Assembly (NCBI GenBank): GCA_030620005.1
Contig: JAUXAJ010000188.1
Span: 1 to 10,386 of the forward strand
DNA length: 10,386 bases
Direction of reading: 5' to 3'
Source of the DNA: Promethearchaeota archaeon
Lineage (GTDB): Archaea; Asgardarchaeota; Lokiarchaeia; Sigynarchaeales; SOKP01
The notes under the pieces were generated by a model, which did no database searches, was not told where the DNA came from, and worked only from the letters and a program-made list of their open reading frames with translations. This document shows positions 1 to 6,324 of the stretch, in pieces. Numbering within the stretch: the first letter of the stretch is position 1; each line of letters opens with the position of its first letter. The position numbers and the translations under genes were made by a program.

Positions 1-1
1 A

Positions 2-118
2 GAATCCACTTTAGAAAAATATAGGTTAGGAAGAAAAAAAACTTACAAATATCGGTTTCAACTAAAAGCTATAAATAAAGATATAGGCATATTGCACCTT
101 CATTCAGGGGCGAAATGA
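2..118 (+). CDS. Possible C-terminal end of an unidentified protein, cut by the left edge
   Basis: An open frame enters from the left edge and runs 38 codons to a TGA at 116-118. The other two forward frames close within the first few dozen bases, and the reverse strand also closes early. The residues are basic and mixed (LEKYRLGRKKTYKYRF, then AINKDIGILHLHSGAK), which could be a real protein tail, but I do not recognise a family. The stretch is too short to exclude chance in AT-rich DNA. Confidence 0.33.
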   Translation, partial: ESTLEKYRLGRKKTYKYRFQLKAINKDIGILHLHSGAK

Positions 119-237
119 ATTGAGTTTAAGAAAAAATATTACTAAACCATTTCACTCTCTTGTTTCAAATTCATTCAAAACGAGTTGTAAGTAATTAAAT
201 TTCTTAGTCGGAAAGTAAACATCACCAAAACAAGAAA

Positions 238-348
238 ATGAATGCTATCGTTGGAGCGATGGGGTGCCAAGCCTTTAGAGAAAGTGTAAGACTTAAAAAC
301 GTTACTTATTTTAGAGAGTATATTAAAAAAAAATTATTGAAATTATGA
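238..348 (+). CDS. Short 36-codon ORF of unknown nature upstream of the SDR stump
   Basis: ATG at 238 opens 36 codons (begins MNAIVGAMGCQAFRESVRLK), and the TGA stop at 346-348 overlaps the ATG of the dehydrogenase stump at 345 in an ATGA arrangement. Such an overlap is typical of translationally coupled genes, but here the downstream gene is itself broken. I do not recognise the product. The middle and C-terminal part vaguely recalls the helix after the catalytic Tyr/Lys of SDR proteins, but that similarity is too weak to rely on. It may be a relic or chance. Confidence 0.22.
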   Translation: MNAIVGAMGCQAFRESVRLKNVTYFREYIKKKLLKL

Positions 349-527
349 AAGGTAAAATTTGTATCGTTACAGGGGCTAATTCTGGTATTGGAAAGGCAAC
401 AGCGACCAGTTTGGCAAGCTTAGGTGCAAATCTTATAATGCATTGTCGAAACCAAGATCGTGGTGAAAGACGAAAAGAAAGGTTTTATTATGATTTAGTG
501 ATGTTACATGATTTAATTGAAATTTAG
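345..527 (+). pseudogene. N-terminal stump of a short-chain dehydrogenase/reductase (SDR)
   Basis: The first ~40 residues are a textbook SDR start: a beta strand, the cofactor loop TGANSGIGKATA (TGxxxGxG), and a second strand ending in LIMHCRNQDRGE, where the Arg after the strand would favour NADP(H). A complete SDR has about 250-300 residues with a YxxxK active site. Here the frame leaves SDR-like sequence after about residue 41 and stops at 60, so the active site is absent. A TATA-like element (about 316-327) lies some 24 bases before the ATG, so the start region looks genuine. The gene converges on the CrtC-like gene, only 38 bases away. I read it as a truncated relic; a functional 60-residue protein is unlikely. 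Confidence 0.7.
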
Positions 528-565
528 TTGAATAGTGACGAAAAAAAATTAGATTTTAAAAAAAA

Positions 566-1630
566 TTATCTCGTTATGACCATCTCGTGTAGGGTGTCCC
601 CTTGTTCTTTATACGATTTGCCTTCATGTACTACATCCAAACTATATTTTGACTTCAATCTAAAATACCCGGGATTAAGTTTCACAACGTTCTTAACAAT
701 GAAGCGTAAAACAGGACCAAATTCAAACAATAAATTATCACCATCGATAACCTCTTCAACTTCCAATGTTATTTTTTGTTGTTTTGAAATGTCAAATATT
801 AGAGTTTTTGGGTAGCTATTATCTACTTTTTCGTGATATATGTGATTTTCTTGTATCATCTCGTATTCACCGGTACTGAGTATAACCTTCTCGTCTTTTG
901 CGAGCATGAGCACTTTTATGGGATAATTATCTACTTTTTTATTGCACATGATATAAGCGTAAAGAAAAGTAAAATTCTCTGAATAGAGTCGCCCCCAATA
1001 CCAATAGTCTAAATATAGTTGAAAGTTAAAGTTTAGCCAATTGTGGTCGTGATATCCAATCCCCTTAATCTGGAGCGTTTCCCCATTCACAGTAATAGTC
1101 CCTTCCACATCTGCTTTGGGGAGCCCCACGCACCACCCAAAATGTCCTTTCTTGCCAAATTGAGTAAATCCACTTCCAGGTATCCAGCTATGAACCTTAG
1201 CAGTGAACTTTAAGTGAAAACCAAATTCACCTTCGTCCATGAAGACCTCGTAGGTGGGGAATTTTCCGTTAGTAAAATCTGACTTGATGTAATTATTCCC
1301 TATGCGAACATCTGGGCGCTCGTAGGATGCTGTAAAATCAGAACGAGAATAGTTGTATAAATTCTGTATTTTTTCACCGTTGGGTTTATAAAAGGTAATT
1401 TCTACGCCGGTTTTACCTGTTCTTTCGTGTTTTGCGCGGAAAAATCCAACCGCTATGTATCCATTGTCAAGACGGGCGTCAAAATACCACCACTCAGCGC
1501 CTCCCCTCTTTTTCATGTCAATATGCAAAGCGTCGTATTCTGGTTTAAATTCGGTTATGACGCCATCTTTTCGACCTGGTCCCGACCAAGCTTCTTTTAT
1601 TTCCATGGAGTTATGTTTTTTTTTATCCAT
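566..1630 (-). CDS. CrtC/AttH-type lipocalin-like protein (carotenoid hydratase-related family)
   Basis: The 354-residue product from the ATG at 1630 has the signature of the CrtC/AttH superfamily: EWWYFDARLDNGY at residues 46-58, a central GWCVGLPKADVEGTITVNG stretch (165-183), and GIGYHDHNWLN (190-200) followed by the aromatic YWYWGRLY segment. This family has two lipocalin-like beta-barrels and includes carotenoid 1,2-hydratases and some Diels-Alderase-like enzymes. The actual substrate cannot be told from sequence, and no carotenoid genes are nearby. No signal peptide or membrane segment is seen, so it is probably cytoplasmic. An in-frame TTG at 1642 would add four residues; I prefer ATG. 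The gene stands alone, and its promoter and start region is duplicated upstream at 2157-2240. Confidence 0.82.
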   Translation of the reverse strand: MDKKKHNSMEIKEAWSGPGRKDGVITEFKPEYDALHIDMKKRGGAEWWYFDARLDNGYIAVGFFRAKHERTGKTGVEITFYKPNGEKIQNLYNYSRSDFTASYERPDVRIGNNYIKSDFTNGKFPTYEVFMDEGEFGFHLKFTAKVHSWIPGSGFTQFGKKGHFGWCVGLPKADVEGTITVNGETLQIKGIGYHDHNWLNFNFQLYLDYWYWGRLYSENFTFLYAYIMCNKKVDNYPIKVLMLAKDEKVILSTGEYEMIQENHIYHEKVDNSYPKTLIFDISKQQKITLEVEEVIDGDNLLFEFGPVLRFIVKNVVKLNPGYFRLKSKYSLDVVHEGKSYKEQGDTLHEMVITR

Positions 1631-1706
1631 TATTTTAACCAACTTAATATTTCTATACTTTTTAAAAACGAGATTTAATCTTATAAAGTTTTTCTTATAA
1701 AGTTTC
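1615..1706 (-). promoter_or_regulatory. Promoter and start region of the CrtC-like gene, with tandem TATA-like elements
   Basis: Read on the minus strand, two tandem 14-base units (1693-1706 and 1679-1692) each contain AAACTTTATAAGA, which resembles an archaeal BRE plus TATA box. A second AT-rich box (TTTTTAAAAA, about 1660-1669) lies nearer the start, 30-39 bases before the ATG at 1630 and about 22 before the alternative TTG at 1642. Which box is used cannot be settled from sequence. Bases 1615-1646 and 1654-1691 recur exactly at 2157-2188 and 2203-2240. Confidence 0.55.
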
Positions 1707-1998
1707 TCTTCTTATCTCATTTATTTCCTTTTTTATCTCGTTATATATCATGCCACAAATCTTCTCTATTCAATCGCGTTATGAGAACCGAAAAAGAAAT
1801 TTCTAAGAAAAAATATATATTTTTGAATTGAAATCCTTATTTATATTCTCAACCACAATTTTGGATAATTCTTTCTCTTTTAAGAATAGAATTGGGCAAT
1901 TTAAAAAGACTCCCAATATTCTATATATATTCCCGTATCGAGAATTATTTCTTTATTTTCTTTAAATACAGCTAAGTTTATCATTCTTCAATTCTCAA
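1707..1998. other. AT-rich stretch without a recognisable gene
   Basis: About 290 bases between the CrtC-like promoter and the 61-codon ORF hold no convincing coding frame on either strand. They contain a short inverted repeat (ATTGGG and CCCAAT, about 1891-1916). They also hold an AATAGAATTGG ... CTCCCAATATT pair (1885-1895 and 1910-1920) that recurs at 2301-2326. Together with the 1615-1691 repeat this suggests that the region arose by segmental duplication and later decay. Confidence 0.5.
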
Positions 1999-2172
1999 TT
2001 AATTATTTTTTAATGGAGCTCTACGCTCTTCACGCTCTAAATCTTTCTTTTTTTCTTCTAAATGTTCTTTTAAAGTGGAATTGGGAAGGATGCCCTCGAA
2101 TCGTCTAAATTCTCTCATATTCTTACATTTAATTAAATTAATCTTTTGATTTTTACGTTTTTTTTTATCCAT
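1999..2172 (-). CDS. Small charged ORF under a duplicated start region
   Basis: From the ATG at 2172 this ORF encodes 57 residues (61 from the TTG at 2184). The first five codons (MDKKK) and everything upstream are the same DNA as the CrtC-like gene start; similarity ends directly after the lysine run. The rest is rich in Lys, Arg and Glu, with a likely helical or coiled segment (STLKEHLEEKKKDLEREERR). No family is recognised. It may be a genuine small protein whose promoter was borrowed, or a chance frame behind a copied start. No typical partner gene is adjacent. Confidence 0.38.
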   Translation of the reverse strand: MDKKKRKNQKINLIKCKNMREFRRFEGILPNSTLKEHLEEKKKDLEREERRAPLKNN

Positions 2173-2240
2173 TATTTTAACCAACTTAGTTTATCTATAC
2201 TTTATACTTTTTAAAAACGAGATTTAATCTTATAAAGTTT
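2157..2240 (-). repeat. Second copy of the CrtC-like promoter and start region
   Basis: This stretch matches 1615-1691 in direct orientation. Block 2157-2188 equals 1615-1646 (32 bases) and block 2203-2240 equals 1654-1691 (38 bases). Between them this copy is 7 bases longer, because TATACTT is present twice in tandem. The copy includes the TATA-like elements, the alternative TTG, the ATG and the first codons. Exact identity over 70 non-coding bases points to a recent duplication, gene conversion or selection on the sequence. Confidence 0.9.
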
Positions 2241-2423
2241 AGGAAACAAAAATGGTAAAACCTAATTTTTTCAATGGTTGATTTACTATCCAATCTGTTA
2301 AATAGAATTGGATAACTCTCAATATTGGGAGATATTATCATGAAGTCCTTGGAAAAATGCGTCTAAAACTAAAACTAATTCATTTTCACTCAATCTTAAA
2401 TGATAAATTTATTTATTATTTTT

Positions 2424-2449
2424 ACTCGAAAAATTTTTAAATTTCGAGT
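2424..2449 (+). promoter_or_regulatory. Perfect inverted repeat over the antitoxin promoter (probable operator)
   Basis: ACTCGAAA at 2424-2431 is followed, after ten AT bases, by its exact reverse complement TTTCGAGT at 2442-2449. The AT spacer (AATTTTTAAA) resembles a TATA box centred about 28 bases before the ATG at 2464, so a protein bound to the arms would block transcription. AbrB-type antitoxins are dimers that commonly repress their own operons, so the 2464 product is the natural candidate. Binding itself is inferred. Confidence 0.65.
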
Positions 2450-2463
2450 GTTATTTACAATAT

Positions 2464-2715
2464 ATGACAACTATACCTGAAAAATTTATACTTAAAATTG
2501 GCTCGAAAGGAGAAATATTCCCTCCAAAGGAAATTCGGAAGAAATTAGGATTAGAACCAAACCAGCCTATCCTTGTCACAGTACATCAAGATAAATTGAT
2601 TATACGTAAACTTCACACGATCGAGAATATTTTAGAGACCCCTCCAAAGGTAAAAATCAGTTATCATGCGTGGAAACAATTCAAAAAAGAAATGAATGAG
2701 CAAATAAATAAATGA
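2464..2715 (+). CDS. vapB: AbrB/SpoVT-type antitoxin (VapB-like)
   Basis: The 83-residue protein has an N-terminal swapped-hairpin AbrB domain at about residues 8-50, with the pattern IGSKGEIFPPKEIRKKLGL, then PILVTVHQDKLIIRK. This fold binds DNA as a dimer and regulates its own operon. The charged C-terminal tail (about 51-83) is where VapB proteins usually wrap around and neutralise the toxin. Its TGA overlaps the ATG of the PIN gene by four bases (ATGA), so the two are surely co-translated. The ATG at 2464 directly follows a TATA-like box and an inverted repeat, suggesting a leaderless, autoregulated transcript. Confidence 0.9.
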   Translation: MTTIPEKFILKIGSKGEIFPPKEIRKKLGLEPNQPILVTVHQDKLIIRKLHTIENILETPPKVKISYHAWKQFKKEMNEQINK

Positions 2716-3203
2716 AAATCTTACTTGATACTTCATATTTTCTCCCCCTTATTAAAATCGCTATAGAAGAAATTTCCGATATATTCTTGTTGGATCTAAT
2801 GGGTCAATCTCAGTACGAATTGTATTACACTGACCTCTCCCTTTTTGAATTAACAGCAAAGGGATTAAAATATGTTACTCAAACGGAACAAATAACAATT
2901 AAAGATGTGATTAATGGAATTGACACCTTGCAAAACGACTCTCGAATAAAAATGTTAACATGGACAGAAAATCCCATTGTTATTGAATTAGCTTCCAAAT
3001 TTAGGAAGATAAATTCAGATACAATAGATTGTTTGATCTTTGCTACAGGTATTTGTAAATGCGATTCAATACTTACAATGGATGAAACTTTTTGGAAAAG
3101 TATCAGTAAAGATGAGAATATTTCTAATGAAATAAGAGCTATTAACGAGAATTTTCAATTATGGCTTAAAGATCTTTCGGAAGCTCCAAGAATTTTAAAA
3201 TAA
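2712..3203 (+). CDS. vapC: PIN-domain ribonuclease toxin (VapC-like)
   Basis: The 163-residue product carries the acidic residues expected of a PIN nuclease: Asp6 in ILLDTSYFLP, Glu46 in LSLFELTAKG, Asp103/Asp106 in SDTIDCLIFA, and Asp124 in LTMDETF. These bind the metal ions that cleave RNA. It is somewhat longer than a minimal VapC (about 130-140), with an extra helical segment around residues 20-35 and a C-terminal tail. It overlaps the AbrB-type gene by four bases, the classic antitoxin-first order. The RNA target cannot be deduced. All expected acidic positions are present, so it is probably active. Confidence 0.9.
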   Translation: MKILLDTSYFLPLIKIAIEEISDIFLLDLMGQSQYELYYTDLSLFELTAKGLKYVTQTEQITIKDVINGIDTLQNDSRIKMLTWTENPIVIELASKFRKINSDTIDCLIFATGICKCDSILTMDETFWKSISKDENISNEIRAINENFQLWLKDLSEAPRILK

Positions 3204-3231
3204 GGAATAATATTCATTGATGGACATTTAA

Positions 3232-4374
3232 ATGGAAGAATTTCAAATCGCTCGTGTGAGACCTCCAACCGAAAATTTTAGTTTATCAATAAGCACTCAT
3301 TTTTATTGTCCTTGGGGTAAATGCTCCTTCTGCCCAAGTGGTTTGTTTCACAATTCAAGGAGATTTGAAAGGAGAACCTTAGAAGAAATAAAAGATGATA
3401 TTAATAACGCTGCTTTCTTAAATGATTTTCTCTTAGAATCGGGGGATGTAAATCAAATTTCAATGATTAAAGCAATATCCAAGTATCCGCAGGTGAGAGA
3501 TTGCATAATTCACTTGGCATATTGGCACATGTATACAAACGCAACTACTGCTTTTTTAGGAGGAGCCAATCCTCTTTTATATAAAAAGGAATTTTTAAAA
3601 GAGATTTTAATTCATTTGAAAGAAATTTTTCCGTCAATAAGTCGGATCACGAGTTATGGAAGAACTAGAACAGCTGCAAAAAAAAGTTTTTTGTATTTTA
3701 AAGAGCTTCACGAGGCAGGATTAGATCGGATTCATATGGGTCTGGAATCTGGTTCAGATAAAGTATTGGAATTCATAAATAAGGGAACAACAAGCGAATA
3801 TCACGTAAAGGGAGGGAAGAACATTAAAAATGGAGGAATTTCATTATGCACCTATGTGATGCCGGGATTAGGAGGGAAAAAATGGAGCACGGAACATGCC
3901 CTCGAAACTGCTAAGGTTATTAACGCTCTTGAACCTGATTATGTTAGATTACGGACATTAGAAATATTTCCCTCAACACCCTTATACAATAAACGAGAAT
4001 CTGGAGAGTTTGAAGAACTGAGTGAAGAAGATGTTGTTAAGGAAGAAAGAATTTTAGTGGAAAATATCAATTGCAATACAACCATAACGAGTGATTCTGC
4101 AGCTAATTTATTGATTGAAGTGTGGGGAGAGCTCCCTCGAGATAAGCAAAAAATTCTACTAGCCATTGATAATTACTTGAACTTATCTCCTAATGAGAAA
4201 TTAGAGTTTAGTTTAAATCGACGGTTGGAAGCCTTTAAAAGTCAATATGGGGGTTTAAATCAAACCATTGAACGAAAAATTGAAAGAATATCCAAAATCT
4301 CAAAGAAAGATGAGAGTTATTACGAAAAAATAGAAAAAATAACAAAATATATTCGTGGCAGGCTTATTCCTTAA
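3232..4374 (+). CDS. Radical SAM protein of the CPWxxCxFC family, substrate unknown
   Basis: The 380-residue protein has the 4Fe-4S cluster motif Cys26-Pro-Trp-Gly-Lys-Cys31-Ser-Phe-Cys34 (CX4CX2C). This is the arrangement of a widespread but uncharacterised radical SAM family with an Elp3/MiaB-like core. Other landmarks are TSYGRTRTAAKK (140-151), the SAM-contact segment GLESGSD (170-176), VMPGLGG (209-215), RLRTLEIFPSTPLY (about 239-252) and a C-terminal helical region. These suggest a complete enzyme cleaving S-adenosylmethionine to a 5'-deoxyadenosyl radical. It follows the PIN gene after 28 bases and may share its transcript. The ATG at 3232 is chosen because the nearby ATG at 3220 stops after three codons. 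Reaction and substrate are unknown. Confidence 0.92.
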   Translation: MEEFQIARVRPPTENFSLSISTHFYCPWGKCSFCPSGLFHNSRRFERRTLEEIKDDINNAAFLNDFLLESGDVNQISMIKAISKYPQVRDCIIHLAYWHMYTNATTAFLGGANPLLYKKEFLKEILIHLKEIFPSISRITSYGRTRTAAKKSFLYFKELHEAGLDRIHMGLESGSDKVLEFINKGTTSEYHVKGGKNIKNGGISLCTYVMPGLGGKKWSTEHALETAKVINALEPDYVRLRTLEIFPSTPLYNKRESGEFEELSEEDVVKEERILVENINCNTTITSDSAANLLIEVWGELPRDKQKILLAIDNYLNLSPNEKLEFSLNRRLEAFKSQYGGLNQTIERKIERISKISKKDESYYEKIEKITKYIRGRLIP

Positions 4375-4376
4375 TT

Positions 4377-4396
4377 AGAAATTTTGAGAAATTTCT
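4377..4396 (+). terminator. Hairpin just after the radical SAM gene
   Basis: AGAAATTT (4377-4384) and AAATTTCT (4389-4396) form a perfect 8-bp stem with a 4-base loop, starting two bases after the TAA at 4372-4374. It is not followed by a long T run, so it may be an RNA-stabilising or weak termination structure rather than a classic terminator. Confidence 0.45.
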
Positions 4397-4497
4397 TGTG
4401 AATTACATTGAATATGGATAACTGAATTCATACGAGCCACCCCCTACTTGAAAAGAATTTCCACCCCGAATACCAAGGATTAATTGATGGATGCCCA

Positions 4498-5451
4498 TCA
4501 TGGATGGTTGACGATGCTTAAATATTGAGTAGATTTTGAGTAAAATGAAAATTCGTTTTTTTTATAAGGAATTATCTTTACAAACGGCAAGAAATTTGCG
4601 AGAAAAAAAGAGATGCCTCGAATTTCCTTATTATTTAAAAAAAATTTTACGGAATCGAATTTGAAAAGTCCAAATTGTCCGCGCAGTTCGCATAAAGTTC
4701 CAATCTTACAATCTAGAAAATGAATTGAATTAATAGAGTCGTTATTGTATTCTTGTTGGAAAATGAGGATTCCGTTTTTATAATGGGGAATTCCACCATC
4801 TAATATGCAATTTATGCGATTTATACTTCCCTTGACTCCGTAAATCGGCTTAATTTTGTGATAAAAATTTTTGGGAAGAAGTGCAAGTAAAAATTCTGGA
4901 AAAACGGATTGAATTTTAATAGGAATTTGTTTCAAATAATTTTTTTTGGCACGCTCTCTTATTTGATTTTTATTTTCAATAGCGAGTGAAAATGATCTCC
5001 CTCCACTTGCACGTATTGCATCGTTACTTGGTCTTAGTTCTAAATGCAAGTGAGGGCTGGACCAATATGCGAAATATCCGTTCCGAATAGTCCTTCCTAT
5101 ATAATCTCCTATTCCTATTTGTTCCCCAACTTGGACTTTTGGCTCTACATGTAAAATCTTATACACGACCTCCGAATCGCGTGAATTGCTGATTAATGTT
5201 ATGTAATCGTTATCAATCCCATCCTTGAATTTTGCCTTCGGTGCTATTAACATTTTTGTCTTTATTACTTTTCCTGACACAGGACTTAATGCTTCATAAT
5301 TTTCTAAGGAGAGATCTTGATATATATCAATGGCAAGTCCATGTTGATGAGCGTGGTAGGGGGAAGTTCCTACAGTGAAATGATTGCTTTTCGGTATTGA
5401 CACTCTAACATTTTTCATGGTAACAATATCGTAAAAGTCAGATTTTGCCAT
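4498..5451 (-). CDS. M23-type (LytM-like) metallopeptidase domain protein, no signal peptide
   Basis: The 317-residue protein from the ATG at 5451 contains an M23/LytM-type fold: HAHQHGLAIDIY (residues 33-44, zinc ligands His35 or His37 and Asp42), a VSGKV turn, YKILHVEP (His101), the family-typical VQVGEQIGIGDYIG (106-119), and SSPHLHLE (131-138, HxH pair). The C-terminal ~150 residues match nothing I recognise. M23 enzymes cut peptidoglycan bridges in bacteria, but there is no signal peptide or membrane segment, and most archaea lack murein, so the substrate is unclear. A TATA-like box at 5471-5477 lies about 23 bases before the ATG. The TTG at 5454 is a less likely start. The gene is divergent from the flavin reductase. 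Confidence 0.87.
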   Translation of the reverse strand: MAKSDFYDIVTMKNVRVSIPKSNHFTVGTSPYHAHQHGLAIDIYQDLSLENYEALSPVSGKVIKTKMLIAPKAKFKDGIDNDYITLISNSRDSEVVYKILHVEPKVQVGEQIGIGDYIGRTIRNGYFAYWSSPHLHLELRPSNDAIRASGGRSFSLAIENKNQIRERAKKNYLKQIPIKIQSVFPEFLLALLPKNFYHKIKPIYGVKGSINRINCILDGGIPHYKNGILIFQQEYNNDSINSIHFLDCKIGTLCELRGQFGLFKFDSVKFFLNNKEIRGISFFLANFLPFVKIIPYKKNEFSFYSKSTQYLSIVNHP

Positions 5452-5615
5452 CAAAACTCATCTCTAAAAGCTATAAATCGAATGGTTTACACCAGAATTG
5501 TTAAATTATAAAATTAACTTAAGAAATCCTTAATCATTTAAATTTTAGTTCACTATTATTCACTATTTTTTAAACCTCAATAAGTTTTTTTATTAAAAAA
5601 TATTAACAAATTCCT
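5452..5615. promoter_or_regulatory. Divergent promoter region between the M23 and flavin reductase genes
   Basis: This 164-base AT-rich gap serves both genes. On the minus strand a TTTATAG box (5471-5477) is about 23 bases before the M23 ATG. On the plus strand TTTATTAAAA (about 5588-5597) is about 24 bases before the flavin reductase ATG. Both spacings would place transcription starts at or very near the start codons, as in leaderless archaeal mRNAs. Confidence 0.5.
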
Positions 5616-6167
5616 ATGAAGACGCTTAATAATAAAACAACAACGCCAATTGTTTCTCCTGCCGTTGTAGTTTCGGTTGGTGAATGGAACGAGTCAAATC
5701 TCATAACTCTTGCTTGGGTTGCTCGAGTAGTGTCCGAACCGCCGGTAATGTCCATCTCAATTCGACCGTCAAGACACTCGTGCTCGTTAATTGAAAAATT
5801 GGGAGAATATGTAATAAACATCCCGAATACCGACCAGATTCGAGAGATGGATTTCTGCGGGACGAGAACGGGGAGGAAAGTGAATAAGTGGAAAGAACTG
5901 AATTTAACAAGGGAAAAAGGCTCTAAAGTAAAAGTACCACTCATTAAAGAATTCCAAATTAACATCGAATGTAAAGTCGTCAAAAAAATAAAGCACGGTA
6001 CTCACGTGATTTACTTGGGTGAGGTTCTCGCAGTTCATGCCGATGAAGAAATATTAAAGGATGAAAAATTAGATCCGTTAAAACAGAATCAAATTATATA
6101 TATTGATCGAAATTATTATGGATTAACCAAAGAACCGATTGAAAAACAGGGATTTTCCGTAAACTAA
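5616..6167 (+). CDS. Flavin reductase-like FMN-binding protein (flavoredoxin type)
   Basis: The 183-residue product is a full-length member of the flavin reductase-like family with a split-barrel FMN-binding fold. Characteristic parts are NLITLAWVARVVSEPPVM (28-45) running into SISIRPSRHS, the GEYVINIP strand (63-70), DFCGTRTGRKVNKW (79-92) and GTHVIYLGEVLAVHADE (118-134). Relatives bind FMN and reduce free flavin with NAD(P)H or act as flavoredoxins; which applies here is not visible. It appears cytoplasmic and monocistronic. The ATG at 5616 follows a TATA-like box by about 24 bases, and a hairpin with a T tract lies downstream before the ketopantoate reductase gene. Confidence 0.92.
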   Translation: MKTLNNKTTTPIVSPAVVVSVGEWNESNLITLAWVARVVSEPPVMSISIRPSRHSCSLIEKLGEYVINIPNTDQIREMDFCGTRTGRKVNKWKELNLTREKGSKVKVPLIKEFQINIECKVVKKIKHGTHVIYLGEVLAVHADEEILKDEKLDPLKQNQIIYIDRNYYGLTKEPIEKQGFSVN

Positions 6168-6200
6168 AATTCATTAATATCTATCCTTGAAAATCTCGTT

Positions 6201-6236
6201 TCAAAACCATGTTTTGATCTAAAGGTTATTTTTTTT
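6201..6236 (+). terminator. Hairpin plus T tract after the flavin reductase gene
   Basis: TCAAAAC (6201-6207) and GTTTTGA (6211-6217) form a 7-bp stem with a CAT loop, followed by eight T residues at 6229-6236. Archaeal RNA polymerase releases transcripts at T tracts, so this is a credible termination site. Confidence 0.5.
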
Positions 6237-6324
6237 CGATCTATAAATAAATAAAACCAATTTATTAACTTGATTTCGATAATTAAATTGAAATTAATAT
6301 GGTAGAAAAATAGTGTTTAGCAAA

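Noticed and set aside
528..815. Forward frames across 528-815 and 1427-1700, and several others opposite intact genes
   Set aside because: These are antisense shadows of the CrtC-like, radical SAM, flavin reductase, ketopantoate reductase and synthetase genes, with no family features of their own.
566..1744. The 12-base TTATCTCGTTAT at 566-577 (end of the CrtC-like gene) recurs at 1733-1744, as if the tail of a lost tandem gene copy remained upstream
   Set aside because: Similarity does not extend convincingly beyond 12 bases, and such AT-rich words can recur by chance. It is kept only as a weak hint next to the promoter duplication.
6299..6313. A four-codon upstream ORF before the ketopantoate reductase start
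   Set aside because: Short ATG-stop pairs are common by chance, and nothing suggests translational control.
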